Source: Bacteroidaceae bacterium
GTDB taxonomy: Bacteria > Bacteroidota > Bacteroidia > Bacteroidales > Bacteroidaceae
DNA: 64,000 nt
Assembly: GCA_024688885.1 (NCBI GenBank)
Contig: JAILDV010000017.1
Coordinates: forward strand, 1 to 64,000
Reading direction: 5' to 3'
Positions 53,755 through 62,789 of the stretch are shown one piece after another. The notes under the pieces are model-generated. The model did not search any database and was not told where the DNA came from. It saw only the letters and a program-made list of their open reading frames with translations. The number at the start of each line of letters is the position of its first letter. Position 1 is the first letter of the stretch. A program made the position numbers and the translations under genes.

Positions 53755-54432
53755 ATGAAAGGTGACAACAAAAAACAACAGTACAGGGTCAACGAACAGA
53801 TCCGTGTACCAGAAGTGAGAATCGTAGGAGACGGAATCGAATCCTCAGTGATGCCAACCCGTGAAGCCCTGCGTCTCGCAGAAGATAAGGATGTAGATCT
53901 CGTAGAAATCTCTCCTAACGCACAACCTCCGGTATGTCGCCTCATCGACTACTCCAAGTTCCTCTACCAGCAGAAGAAGAAGGCGAAGGAACTGAAGGCA
54001 AAGCAGGTGAAGGTGGAAGTGAAGGAAATCCGCTTCGGACCCCAAACGGGTGAAGCCGACTATGCTTTCAAGCTCAAGCACGCACAGGAATTCCTGAACG
54101 ACGGCAACAAGGTGAAGGCATACGTGTTCTTCAAGGGACGCTCCATCGTCTTCAAGGAACAGGGTGAAGTGCTGCTCCTCCGTTTCGCCAACGATTTGGA
54201 GGAACTGGCAAAGGTGGAGAGCATGCCATCGCTGGAAGGCAAGAAGATGTTCCTCACACTGTCGCCGAAAAAGGCAGGTGCTCCGAAGAAGAGCCAGCAA
54301 CGCCGCGACAACGAGGCAGCTGAAGCCGCAGCAAAGGCACAGCGCAATGCTGAGAAAGAGGCAGAGGGACCTAACCCCAACAGCCCCTTCGCAGGACTGG
54401 CTGAGAAGCTGGCTGCCAAAGAAGAAGAATAG
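53755..54432 (+). CDS. infC: translation initiation factor IF-3
   Basis: 225 residues; core IF-3 is about 180, and the rest is an acidic/Ala-rich C-terminal tail (from ~180, ending [13 protein letters not shown]), common in Bacteroidetes. Motifs [37 protein letters not shown], and the IF3-C segment [20 protein letters not shown]. Starts at ATG (53755). Operon with L35 and L20. Confidence 0.97.
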   Translation: MKGDNKKQQYRVNEQIRVPEVRIVGDGIESSVMPTREALRLAEDKDVDLVEISPNAQPPVCRLIDYSKFLYQQKKKAKELKAKQVKVEVKEIRFGPQTGEADYAFKLKHAQEFLNDGNKVKAYVFFKGRSIVFKEQGEVLLLRFANDLEELAKVESMPSLEGKKMFLTLSPKKAGAPKKSQQRRDNEAAEAAAKAQRNAEKEAEGPNPNSPFAGLAEKLAAKEEE

Positions 54433-54497
54433 AAGTGCGTAACGCCCTGGTATATGCGTTGCCACACATTATTAATATTAAATAAACAAACAAAAAA

Positions 54498-54695
54498 ATG
54501 CCAAAAATTAAAACTAAGTCCGCTGCAAAGAAGCGTTTCACGCTTACTGGAACAGGCAAGATCAAGCGTCAGCACGCTTATCACAGTCACATTTTGACTA
54601 AGAAGACGAAGAAGCAGAAGAGAAATCTTGACCACAGCACGATTGTCGTGAAGGCAAACCGCAAGCAAGTGCTCGATTGTCTCTCTCTCCGTTAA
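54498..54695 (+). CDS. rpmI: 50S ribosomal protein L35
   Basis: 65 residues, basic, [31 protein letters not shown] is the family N-terminus. Second gene of the infC operon. Confidence 0.97.
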   Translation: MPKIKTKSAAKKRFTLTGTGKIKRQHAYHSHILTKKTKKQKRNLDHSTIVVKANRKQVLDCLSLR

Positions 54696-54788
54696 AATCC
54701 AGTAAGTAATCAACTAAAAGTTTAATCGAATCGTTAGCCAGAAAAGAACGTAATCGAACGTCGCTAACATTCAAAAACAAAAAAAATT

Positions 54789-55133
54789 ATGCCAAGATCA
54801 GTAAATCATGTTGCATCACGCGCTCGCCGCAAGAAGATTTTGAAGCGCGTAAAAGGTCAGTTCGGCGCTCGCAAGAACGTGTGGACCGTTGCCAAAAACG
54901 CCTATGAGAAGGGCCTCACTTATGCATTTGCAGACCGTCGTCGCAAGAAGCGCGAGTTCCGCTCTCTCTGGATTCAGCGTATCAACGCTGCTGCCCGTGC
55001 AGAGGGTATGTCTTACTCTCAGTTCATCGGCGCTCTCCACAAGGCAGGCATCGACCTCAACCGTAAGACTCTTGCTTTCCTCGCAGTACACAACGCAGAG
55101 GCATTCAAGGCTATCGTTGAGAAGGTTAAGTAA
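54789..55133 (+). CDS. rplT: 50S ribosomal protein L20
   Basis: 114 residues, family length. [35 protein letters not shown] and [19 protein letters not shown] are L20 signatures. Binds 23S rRNA early in assembly; in many bacteria it represses this operon by binding the leader. The 93-base rpmI-rplT gap has no clear pseudoknot that I can draw. Terminator at 55151. Confidence 0.97.
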   Translation: MPRSVNHVASRARRKKILKRVKGQFGARKNVWTVAKNAYEKGLTYAFADRRRKKREFRSLWIQRINAAARAEGMSYSQFIGALHKAGIDLNRKTLAFLAVHNAEAFKAIVEKVK

Positions 55134-55150
55134 ATCAACATTAGTAAATA

Positions 55151-55182
55151 AAAAGCATCTTTCTCACGGGAAAGGTGCTTTT
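55151..55182 (+). terminator. terminator of the infC operon
   Basis: 13-bp stem aaaagcatctttc (55151-55163) / gaaaggtgctttt (55170-55182) with one G-U pair, followed by attt. Confidence 0.8.
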
Positions 55183-55204
55183 ATTTCTTAAAAAACATAA
55201 CAAT

Positions 55205-56092
55205 ATGAAAGCATTTGTTTTCCCTGGTCAGGGCGCTCAGTTCACAGGAATGGGCAAAGACCTCTACGACACCAATCCAAAGGCAAAGGAGTTGTTTGAC
55301 AAGGCTAACGAGATTCTTGGCTTCGACATCACCAAGATCATGTTCGAAGGCACTGCAGAGGAGCTGAAGCAGACAAAGGTGACTCAGCCAGCTGTGTTCC
55401 TCCACTCTGTGATTTCAGCCATCTGTCTGGGCGACCAGTTCGACGCTGACATGGTGGGTGGTCACTCTCTCGGTGAGTTCTCTGCTCTTGTTGCTGCAGG
55501 TGCCCTCTCTTTCGAGGATGGTCTGAAACTCGTTTCTCAGCGTGCTCAGGCTATGCAGAAGGCTTGTGAGGCTGCTCCTTCTACAATGGCTGCCATCATC
55601 GGTTTGGATGACGCAAAGGTGGAAGAGGTTTGTGCTTCTATCTCCAAGCCCGGCAACATCGTGGTTCCTGCCAACTATAACAACCCTGGTCAGTTGGTCA
55701 TCTCCGGTAACGTGGAAGCTGTGAACGAGGCTTGTGAGGCATTGAAGGCTGCTGGTGCAAAGCGCGCTCTCCCACTCCCTGTTGGCGGTGCGTTCCACTC
55801 TCCTCTCATGCAGCCAGCCAAGGACGAACTGCAGGCTGCCATCGAGGCAACTACATTCTCCACTCCTAAGTGTCCTGTTTATCAGAACGTGGATGCCAAG
55901 GCACACACGAACCCTGAGGAAATCAAGCAGAACCTCATCGCTCAGCTGACTGCTCCCGTGAAGTGGACTTATGAGGTGCAGGCAATGATTGCCGCTGGTG
56001 CAACAGACTTCACAGAGTGTGGTCCCGGCAAGGCGCTGCAGGGCATGATTGCCAAGATCAGCCGCGACGTGACTGCTCACGGAATCGCTTAA
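55205..56092 (+). CDS. fabD: malonyl-CoA:ACP transacylase FabD
   Basis: 295 residues from the ATG at 55205 (the frame extends upstream to 55175 into the terminator region). AFVFPGQGAQFTGMGKDLY, nucleophile Ser in GGHSLGEFSAL (about residue 88), QRAQAMQ with the Arg, and GAFHSPLM with the His. Transfers malonyl to ACP for fatty-acid synthesis. Confidence 0.95.
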   Translation: MKAFVFPGQGAQFTGMGKDLYDTNPKAKELFDKANEILGFDITKIMFEGTAEELKQTKVTQPAVFLHSVISAICLGDQFDADMVGGHSLGEFSALVAAGALSFEDGLKLVSQRAQAMQKACEAAPSTMAAIIGLDDAKVEEVCASISKPGNIVVPANYNNPGQLVISGNVEAVNEACEALKAAGAKRALPLPVGGAFHSPLMQPAKDELQAAIEATTFSTPKCPVYQNVDAKAHTNPEEIKQNLIAQLTAPVKWTYEVQAMIAAGATDFTECGPGKALQGMIAKISRDVTAHGIA

Positions 56093-56100
56093 TCATAGAA

Positions 56101-56170
56101 CGGACACGAATCCCCCGAATCGACACGAATAGACTTGCTTCATTCGTACAGTTCGAGAGATTCGTGTTCG
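56101..56170. terminator. imperfect hairpin between fabD and amylase
   Basis: 12-bp stem cggacacgaatc (56101-56112) / gattcgtgttcg (56159-56170), large loop containing further cacgaat/attcgt words. May end fabD transcription. Confidence 0.5.
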
Positions 56171-56233
56171 CCTTCTATCAAACAAATACAATCGTATAAA
56201 ACACTCATACCTAAACTTTCACACCTAATATCA

Positions 56234-57922
56234 ATGGAAAAGCTAATCATCTATCAAGTTTTCACGCGCCTCTTCGGTGCCAATGCCAACAAGAACGTGA
56301 GCAATGGTACGAAGAAAGAGAATGGTTGTGGCAAAATGGCTGACTTCACAGGAGCTGCTTTGGCTGAAATCAAGAAGTTGGGTGCCACACACATCTGGTA
56401 CACAGGTCTCATCGAACATGCCACGAAGAGTGACTACACGCAGTATGGCATTCAGAAAGACCACCCTGCTGTAGTGAAGGGCATGGCAGGAAGTCCGTAT
56501 GCCATCAAGGACTACTACGACATTGACCCCGACCTTGCCACGAAGGTGCCTGAACGCATGAAGGAGTTTGAAAAGTTGGTCATGCGAACCCATAAGGCTG
56601 ACTTGAAGATGATTATCGACTTTGTGCCTAACCATGTGGCACGTCAGTACCATTCGGATGCCAAACCCGAAGGTGTGCGTGACCTTGGTGAAGATGATGA
56701 CAAGACAGAGGCTTTCCATCCTGACAACAACTTCTACTACATGCCTTGCACGCAGTTCTCGCCCAACTTCTCCCTGCATGACGACGAGATGGGCGACTAC
56801 GTGGAAATGCCTGCCAAGGTGACAGGCAATGACTGCTTCACTCCTTGGGTGAGCCAAAACGACTGGTATGAGACTGTCAAGCTCAACTATGGCGTTGACT
56901 ATCAAGGCACACGACAACTCATCTTCTGTCCTTCCACACCCAACACATGGTTGAAGATGCGCGACATCCTCCTGTTCTGGGCAAGCAAGGGCATTGACGG
57001 TTTCCGTTGCGACATGGTGGAAATGGTGCCTTGTGATTTCTGGGGATGGGTGATTCCGCAAGTGAAGGCAAAACACCCCGACATCATCTTTATTGCCGAG
57101 GTGTATAATCCACACGAATACCGCAACTACATTGAGCGTGGTCATTTCGATTACCTATACGACAAGGTGGGACTTTACGACACCATCCGTTCTGTGATGG
57201 GTGGCAACAGTGCTGCTTGCATCACGGGAGCTTGGCAGAGTGTCGATGACATCCAGAGCCACATGCTCAACTTCCTTGAGAACCACGACGAACAGCGCAT
57301 CGCTTCCAAATTCTTTGCCGGCAATGCGGAGAAGGGAAAGCCTGCCCTACTCGTCAGTGCCTTGATGAACACCAACCCGATGATGATTTATTTTGGTCAG
57401 GAGTTGGGCGAACAGGGCATGTATTCTGAAGGATTCAGTGGACAGGATGGCAAGACGACCATCTTTGACTATTGGACCATTGACCTGATTCGTCGTTGGA
57501 GAAACAACAATAAGTTTGACGGCACCCTGCTGTCGAAGGAAGAGAAGGATTTGCAGAAATACTACACGAAGGTGCTGAACATCTGCAACACGGAGAAAGC
57601 TATCCGTGAAGGACTTTTCTTCGACGTGATGTATGTGAATTACAACCAAGGCATGAATGAGCACCGTCAGTATGCCTTCCTTCGCAAGGCAGGCAAGGAG
57701 CTCCTTGTAGTCATCGTCAACTTTGATGACCAGCCTGCCCGTTCGTGGGTGAAGATTCCTGCCCATGCTTTCGAATGCATGGACATCCCTGTCAGCGAAA
57801 AGGAGCGTGAATGCAAGGACCTCCTCACAGGTAAAAAGGAAAAGAAGGCGCTCATCCCTGATGGCACCCTCTATGTGGAACTTCCTGCCAATGGAGGAAA
57901 AGTGCTGAAGTTCAAACTTTAG
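56234..57922 (+). CDS. GH13 alpha-amylase family enzyme
   Basis: 562 residues from the ATG at 56234, where family sequence begins (MEKLIIYQVFTRLFGA); an upstream TTG frame is unlikely. No signal peptide, so cytosolic. Catalytic residues: nucleophile Asp in GIDGFRCDMVEMVP, acid Glu in IFIAEVYNP, transition-state Asp in FLENHDEQRIAS; MIIDFVPNHVARQYH is conserved region I. Acts on internal glycogen or imported malto-oligosaccharides. Its stop overlaps the convergent DUF3078 stop by 4 bases. Confidence 0.92.
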   Translation: MEKLIIYQVFTRLFGANANKNVSNGTKKENGCGKMADFTGAALAEIKKLGATHIWYTGLIEHATKSDYTQYGIQKDHPAVVKGMAGSPYAIKDYYDIDPDLATKVPERMKEFEKLVMRTHKADLKMIIDFVPNHVARQYHSDAKPEGVRDLGEDDDKTEAFHPDNNFYYMPCTQFSPNFSLHDDEMGDYVEMPAKVTGNDCFTPWVSQNDWYETVKLNYGVDYQGTRQLIFCPSTPNTWLKMRDILLFWASKGIDGFRCDMVEMVPCDFWGWVIPQVKAKHPDIIFIAEVYNPHEYRNYIERGHFDYLYDKVGLYDTIRSVMGGNSAACITGAWQSVDDIQSHMLNFLENHDEQRIASKFFAGNAEKGKPALLVSALMNTNPMMIYFGQELGEQGMYSEGFSGQDGKTTIFDYWTIDLIRRWRNNNKFDGTLLSKEEKDLQKYYTKVLNICNTEKAIREGLFFDVMYVNYNQGMNEHRQYAFLRKAGKELLVVIVNFDDQPARSWVKIPAHAFECMDIPVSEKERECKDLLTGKKEKKALIPDGTLYVELPANGGKVLKFKL

Positions 57923-59280
57923 AAGTTATACGCTAAACCTAATGTGAAGTACTCCTTGAATTGGAAGTAACCGATTGTGTCATCGTAGAACTTCATGTCT
58001 CGGTTATCGTCGAAGCGCCAAAGCGTATAAACCTCACTGGAGATGTACTTGTTGAACTGGAAGGAAAGGGAGTTCTCCATTTCTGCCTCCACATATTCGT
58101 AGGAGGTGAAATAGAAGCAACGGCTCTTCCATGTCAAGCCCTTCACAACAGTAATCTTGGAACTGAACTCTATCTTCGAACCGAAGTCCTGTTGGAAATC
58201 TTTACCAGCCATGTTGTTGGAACGGTGAATGTCTATATCGTCATCATCGATAAGACGCATCTTGTAAGACAAGGGCAAAAGGGCAAGAGAGAAGCTGTTG
58301 CCATTCTTGAACGTGGGTTTCCAGTCCATACCGAGAGAGACATACAAGTCCAAAGGCGCAATAAACTTGGAATAGGTGCGACGGTCATTAGCTTTGTGGC
58401 CAGGAAGGAACTGTGTCTTCGCTTCTGCAGAAACGGTGTAATACCAGTTCTTTGCAGCCTTGATGCCAAGTTTTGAATTGAGCTGAATCTTATCGTTATT
58501 GGACAAATAGCGATGAATGGAGTCAGAGGTGGCAGTGACAAAGCCAAGACGAAGGTCAAGCTTGTTGTCCCACGTGATACGTTTCTGGTCATTGTAGTTG
58601 GCTTCAAGCACCAGATTGGAAAGCATCGTCACATTGTTGTTACCTCCCTTGTACCAATTATCGGAGAAGTAGTTCTGAGTGAACTGTAGAGAGAACCTTC
58701 CACTTGTTTTCCAGAAGTTGGGCTTGACAATTTGAAGATCCACCTCCACACTGTCAAGCACATCTGCCACATCTTTAATCTCGTCCACCTTGTCATATAT
58801 AGAAGCCAAATTCTCCACTTTTGTCTCCACTGAAGAGGTGGGAGAGACAGTTGTCTCAGCGGCTATCTGCGTATCAGAATAATGGAAATGGTCGGGATGT
58901 TCCACATAAGCTCCCATCAACAACCTATCAATGGAGCCATTGATGCGCTGACGTTCATGGAGTGCATCTGTCGTCTGCAATGAGGTGTCTGTTTCGTCTG
59001 GCAAGGAATAGTTCAGTTTCAGTTTACCGTCCAAAACGGAACGGAAGAAAACGCCAGGACCAAACAATTTATAATAATAGGGAGACATGGACAACTCACT
59101 GGAATCAGTAGCTGTTTCTGCCGTATTATTTCGTATCTGCGTCAGTTCTCTTTTGTATTTCGAAACAATGGAAGATGCCTCTCTGGAATAGGTTGCAGCA
59201 CTTCCTAAGCGTTGGGAGAAGGTCTGCAGCGACACCCCGAAAAACATCGTGAACAAAAGAGGAAACAGGTATTTCTTCAT
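57919..59280 (-). CDS. DUF3078 outer-membrane-type protein
   Basis: 453 residues. Signal peptide MKKYLFPLLFTMFFGVSLQTFSQ, a variable N-terminal region to about 205, then the DUF3078 beta-barrel-like part (FWKTSGRFSLQFTQNYFSDNWYKGGNNN, DNKLDLRLGFVTATSD, FIAPLDLYVSLGMDWKP) ending in YFTLGLAYNF with the terminal Phe typical of BAM substrates. Function unknown. Confidence 0.82.
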   Translation of the reverse strand: MKKYLFPLLFTMFFGVSLQTFSQRLGSAATYSREASSIVSKYKRELTQIRNNTAETATDSSELSMSPYYYKLFGPGVFFRSVLDGKLKLNYSLPDETDTSLQTTDALHERQRINGSIDRLLMGAYVEHPDHFHYSDTQIAAETTVSPTSSVETKVENLASIYDKVDEIKDVADVLDSVEVDLQIVKPNFWKTSGRFSLQFTQNYFSDNWYKGGNNNVTMLSNLVLEANYNDQKRITWDNKLDLRLGFVTATSDSIHRYLSNNDKIQLNSKLGIKAAKNWYYTVSAEAKTQFLPGHKANDRRTYSKFIAPLDLYVSLGMDWKPTFKNGNSFSLALLPLSYKMRLIDDDDIDIHRSNNMAGKDFQQDFGSKIEFSSKITVVKGLTWKSRCFYFTSYEYVEAEMENSLSFQFNKYISSEVYTLWRFDDNRDMKFYDDTIGYFQFKEYFTLGLAYNF

Positions 59281-59302
59281 ACACTTTACTTCATATTTCT
59301 TG

Positions 59303-59310
59303 CAAATTTA
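59303..59310 (-). promoter_or_regulatory. promoter -7 box (TAAATTTG) of the DUF3078 gene
   Basis: Minus-strand TAAATTTGcaagaaa, 22 bases before the start at 59280. Confidence 0.55.
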
Positions 59311-59385
59311 AGGCTTTTTACTGACAAATTCATCACAACATCTACATTTTCGACGATAAAATTTCTTACATTCAAGAAAAAGAAC

Positions 59386-59393
59386 TAAATTTG
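59386..59393 (+). promoter_or_regulatory. promoter -7 box (TAAATTTG) of the small ribosome-associated gene
   Basis: TAAATTTGcactccgaatg; the leader to the ATG at 59479 is about 80 bases. Confidence 0.6.
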
Positions 59394-59478
59394 CACTCCG
59401 AATGAGTTTGAGGGATGCTTCAGACTCACCCATAGACAACAACAAACAAGATTATAAACAACTTAATTTTCAACAACT

Positions 59479-59568
59479 ATGCCAAACGGTAAGAAGAAGA
59501 AAAGACACAAGATCTCTACTCACAAGCGTAAGAAGAGACTGAGAAAGAATCGCCACAAGAGCAAGTAA
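59479..59568 (+). CDS. 29-residue basic protein, AURKAIP1/COX24-domain type
   Basis: MPNGKKKKRHKISTHKRKKR and then LRKNRHKSK: 29 residues, of which well over half are Lys, Arg or His. It matches the very short Bacteroidetes proteins related to mitochondrial mS38 (AURKAIP1/COX24), thought to sit on the small ribosomal subunit. It has its own promoter and a hairpin behind it, and lies 140 bases before the RNase G gene. Confidence 0.82.
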   Translation: MPNGKKKKRHKISTHKRKKRLRKNRHKSK

Positions 59569-59607
59569 AGTTGAGAAACTCTACTTCAATCTTGTCAGCG
59601 TCGGAAC

Positions 59608-59669
59608 AAAGAACAGACCCTGAAATGAACCATCCTCGAAAAAGGGGTGCATGACGAGGTTTGTTCTTT
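59608..59669 (+). terminator. hairpin after the small basic protein gene
   Basis: 12-bp stem aaagaacagacc (59608-59619) / ggtttgttcttt (59658-59669), one G-U, followed by ttctgtt; a competing inner stem cctcg/cgagg overlaps it. Confidence 0.65.
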
Positions 59670-59710
59670 TTCTGTTAAAAACACAACCTAATACATAAAC
59701 GGTAGCAAGA

Positions 59711-61285
59711 ATGACCAGCGAACTTATCATCGATGCTCAGCCAAAGGAAGTGACCATTGCCCTGCTCGAAGACCAAAAGCTCGTTGAGTTCCAAAAGGAA
59801 GGTCAGGACAGTAAGTACTCCGTTGGCAACATCTATGCCGGAAAAGTGAAGAAAATCATGCCGGCACTCAATGCATGTTTCGTCGATGTGGGTCATGAAC
59901 GCGAAGCATTTCTGCACTACCAAGATTTAGGCAAACATTTTCTCTCTCTGGAGAAATTCGTCAAGCAGGTGGTAAGCGACCGCCGAAAGCTTGCACCTAT
60001 GGCAAAGGCTGCCAATCAGTCATCGCTGGAGAAAGTGGGAAGCATTCAAGACGTGCTTGAATTGGGACAGGAAGTGATGGTGCAAATTACCAAAGAGCCC
60101 ATCAACACAAAAGGTCCCCGACTGACAGCGGAAATCTCTTTCGCAGGACGTTACATCGTCCTCATTCCCTTTGACGACAAGGTGAATGTCAGTTCAAAAA
60201 TCAAATCTAAAGAAGAACGCGCACGCCTGAAACAGCTCATCCAGAGCATCAAACCCCGAAACTTCGGAGTAATCGTACGCACAGTGGCAGAAGGAAAACG
60301 TGCTGCCGAACTGAACAACGAGATGAGCTTACTCGTTGAGTCGTGGAACGATTGCATCGGGAAGATTCAAAAAGCTACAAGTCTGCCAGTACTTGCACAC
60401 GAGGAAACTGGCCGCACCGTCTCCATGCTGCGTGACCTCTTCAACCCCTCCTACGAGAGCATCCATGTCAACAATGAGGATGTCTTTAAGGAAGTGAAGA
60501 GATACGTCAGCCTGATTGCACCAGAAAGAGAATCGATTGTCAAGCTCTACAAAGGCAATGTCCCCATCTTCGACAATTTCGGAGTAACGAAACAAATCAA
60601 GTCGGGGCTTGGAAGGACAGTCAGTTTCAAGCATGGCGCCTATCTCATCATCGAGCATACCGAGGCACTCCACGTGGTGGATGTCAATTCAGGTAACCGC
60701 AATCGCGGACTCGACAATCAAGAGGAAAACGCCTTTGCAGTGAACATGGAAGCTGCTGAAGAACTGGCTCGCCAACTGAGACTGCGAGACATGGGTGGCA
60801 TCATCGTCGTCGATTTCATCGACATGGACAGTGCCGAGCACAACCAAAAGCTCTACGAACACATGACACAGATCATGAAGAGTGACCGTGCACGCCACAA
60901 CATCCTGCCACTGAGCAAATTCGGTCTCATGCAAATCACAAGACAACGTGTCCGTCCTGCTATGGACATGCATGTGGAGGAAGTCTGCCCCACCTGTTTC
61001 GGTAAGGGCGTCGTCAAGCCCTCCATCTTGTTCACCGACACGCTGGAGCACAAAATCGATTACATTGTCAACAATCTTGGTCAGAAGCGATTCAAGCTCT
61101 ACGTCAATCCATACGTGGAAGCTTACATCACCAAAGGTCTCATCAGCACCTACCTCAAATGGCAGCTGACTTACGGCTTTGGTGTGAAGGTTTATCCGAG
61201 TCAAGACCTCGGTTTCCTGCAATACAAGTTTATCGACACCAATGGTGAAGAGATTGACATGACAGAAGAAATGGAAACCCGTTAA
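59711..61285 (+). CDS. rng: Rne/Rng-family ribonuclease (RNase G)
   Basis: 524 residues. S1 domain at the N-terminus (about 35-125: SVGNIYAGKVKKIMPALNACFVDVG), RNase G/E core with LRDMGGIIVVDFIDMDS carrying the catalytic metal Asp, and the zinc-link CPTCFGKG. Lacks the long RNase E C-terminal scaffold. Endonuclease for 16S rRNA 5' processing and mRNA turnover. The ATG at 59711 gives the family start MTSELIIDAQPKEVTIALLE. Confidence 0.95.
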   Translation: MTSELIIDAQPKEVTIALLEDQKLVEFQKEGQDSKYSVGNIYAGKVKKIMPALNACFVDVGHEREAFLHYQDLGKHFLSLEKFVKQVVSDRRKLAPMAKAANQSSLEKVGSIQDVLELGQEVMVQITKEPINTKGPRLTAEISFAGRYIVLIPFDDKVNVSSKIKSKEERARLKQLIQSIKPRNFGVIVRTVAEGKRAAELNNEMSLLVESWNDCIGKIQKATSLPVLAHEETGRTVSMLRDLFNPSYESIHVNNEDVFKEVKRYVSLIAPERESIVKLYKGNVPIFDNFGVTKQIKSGLGRTVSFKHGAYLIIEHTEALHVVDVNSGNRNRGLDNQEENAFAVNMEAAEELARQLRLRDMGGIIVVDFIDMDSAEHNQKLYEHMTQIMKSDRARHNILPLSKFGLMQITRQRVRPAMDMHVEEVCPTCFGKGVVKPSILFTDTLEHKIDYIVNNLGQKRFKLYVNPYVEAYITKGLISTYLKWQLTYGFGVKVYPSQDLGFLQYKFIDTNGEEIDMTEEMETR

Positions 61286-61332
61286 GAGTACATATGACTC
61301 TCTAACTTCGCAGTTTGAATGACACACAAACT

Positions 61333-61372
61333 AAAAGGAGAAGGACCTCTATCATGAAGTCCTTCTCCTTTT
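61333..61372. terminator. bidirectional terminator
   Basis: 14-bp perfect stem aaaaggagaaggac / gtccttctcctttt between the convergent RNase G and transglycosylase genes. Confidence 0.88.
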
Positions 61373-61392
61373 TTCATTCATCCCCACCAGCA

Positions 61393-62580
61393 TCAGTTCT
61401 TAATCTTACGTTTATATTCATTCCAGCGTGTGCGAATGCTGTTGACATACTCGTAAGTCTCGCTTCCACGGAAATAGCCATACTTCACTTCCTGCTGGTT
61501 ATAGTATTGAGGTTCACTCATTTTAAGGACAAAGACATCCACGTTACCCAACCACACATTAGGATTTTTTCCGTATTTCTTTGCCAAAGTCCGGGCATCA
61601 TCCACATGACCTGAACCTGCATTGTATGCGGCAAGAATAAAGTTGATACGTTCATCTCCATTGGTGATGGAAGCATAATGGGTGTTCAGTTGCGTGATGA
61701 GTTTGGAAGCCCCCTGCACATTGCGCTCTGGCACAAACACATCCGACCGTGACACGCCCACATCACGTGCTGTGCCGGGCATCAACTGCATGAGTCCCAT
61801 CGCACCCATGTAAGAAACAGCCTGAGGGTCAAAGGATGATTCCTGATAAGCTTGTGCCGCCATCAATCGCCAATCCCAACCACACTTAATGGCATACTTC
61901 TTGAAGAGATCATCATATTGTGAAATCTGTCCGCGTGAGGCATTGAGTATGGGTGAAGCGACTTTACGACGTGGAGCATAAGTACGCCCACTGCTTGATT
62001 TGACACGGATGGTCGTGTAGTCAGAGAAGTCTTTCTGATGGGTTGACATCCACTGAGAAAGGGAGGATGACAAGAGAGGAGAATCTTTACGTACAGTCCA
62101 TGCCGCATTGGCTTTCGGACGAAGTGATGTGTCTTTCCTTTGCGAAGAAAGACTGTCAAGGAAGGTGAACAGTTCTTTCTCTCCCACATATTCCAATAAG
62201 GAGGACAGAGAGTCTGCCCTATCCACTTGAAAAGCGATGAAATCCCCCTCCCCTTTCTGCAGTTTTTCAATCAGTTCCCTTTGGTTACGAGATACGTCCA
62301 CACGAATACTGACGCCTATGCTTTTCGCATATTGACGAGCAATCATGAACTGAACGCCAAAATCCTCCCCCCTGAAATCAAAGTAACTTTCAGGGCCATA
62401 CAACGTGAGAACTATCAGTTCACCATTCTGCTGAATGTCTGGCAAATCAAGATGAGGAGAAGTATTGTTGGTATAAGTCTTAAACGGAGACCGCCCAGCG
62501 TCACCTTGCGACTTGTTGGAGTCGCAAGCCATGATGCTGAGCAGTACACATAGAAGAATAGACCAACGTCCTATCATCAT
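61393..62580 (-). CDS. MltF-like lytic transglycosylase lipoprotein
   Basis: 395 residues. Lipoprotein signal ending SIMAC, a solute-binding-protein-like domain (about 45-225; LTLYGPESYFDFRGEDFGVQ), and a C-terminal SLT domain with catalytic Glu in AYQESSFDPQAVSYMGAMGL followed by MQLMPGTARDVG and ILAAYNAGSGHV. This is the MltF layout. Cleaves peptidoglycan to 1,6-anhydro products. Its start overlaps the stop of the small upstream gene. Confidence 0.92.
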   Translation of the reverse strand: MMIGRWSILLCVLLSIMACDSNKSQGDAGRSPFKTYTNNTSPHLDLPDIQQNGELIVLTLYGPESYFDFRGEDFGVQFMIARQYAKSIGVSIRVDVSRNQRELIEKLQKGEGDFIAFQVDRADSLSSLLEYVGEKELFTFLDSLSSQRKDTSLRPKANAAWTVRKDSPLLSSSLSQWMSTHQKDFSDYTTIRVKSSSGRTYAPRRKVASPILNASRGQISQYDDLFKKYAIKCGWDWRLMAAQAYQESSFDPQAVSYMGAMGLMQLMPGTARDVGVSRSDVFVPERNVQGASKLITQLNTHYASITNGDERINFILAAYNAGSGHVDDARTLAKKYGKNPNVWLGNVDVFVLKMSEPQYYNQQEVKYGYFRGSETYEYVNSIRTRWNEYKRKIKN

Positions 62581-62786
62581 CCTTTGCGTTGTGAAGCACG
62601 GTTCTTCACACGCTGACGAATCTCAGCCTTGTGCTTTGCCGCACCCGACTTATGGGAGCCAGTCTGGTAAGCTTTCTTGCGAGCCTTGGTCTTGACCTTG
62701 TTGGAATCTTCCTTCTTCTCGCTCTTTGCTTTACCGAAGTTGATGCCATTCATGATGGCATACTGAATTTCGTTATCTGAAGCCAT
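62577..62786 (-). CDS. small Lys-rich hypothetical protein
   Basis: 69 residues, strongly basic C-terminal two thirds (SEKKEDSNKVKTKARKKAYQ), so a nucleic-acid or ribosome contact is possible. I do not recognise the family. It is 3 bases after the purH-type gene and overlaps the transglycosylase start (TGATG), which supports real translation within an operon. Confidence 0.65.
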   Translation of the reverse strand: MASDNEIQYAIMNGINFGKAKSEKKEDSNKVKTKARKKAYQTGSHKSGAAKHKAEIRQRVKNRASQRKG

Positions 62787-62789
62787 AGA

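Noticed and set aside
56135-56233. Upstream extension of the amylase reading frame from a TTG
   Set aside because: Residues are not family-like and are encoded by the hairpin region; the ATG at 56234 begins with conserved sequence.
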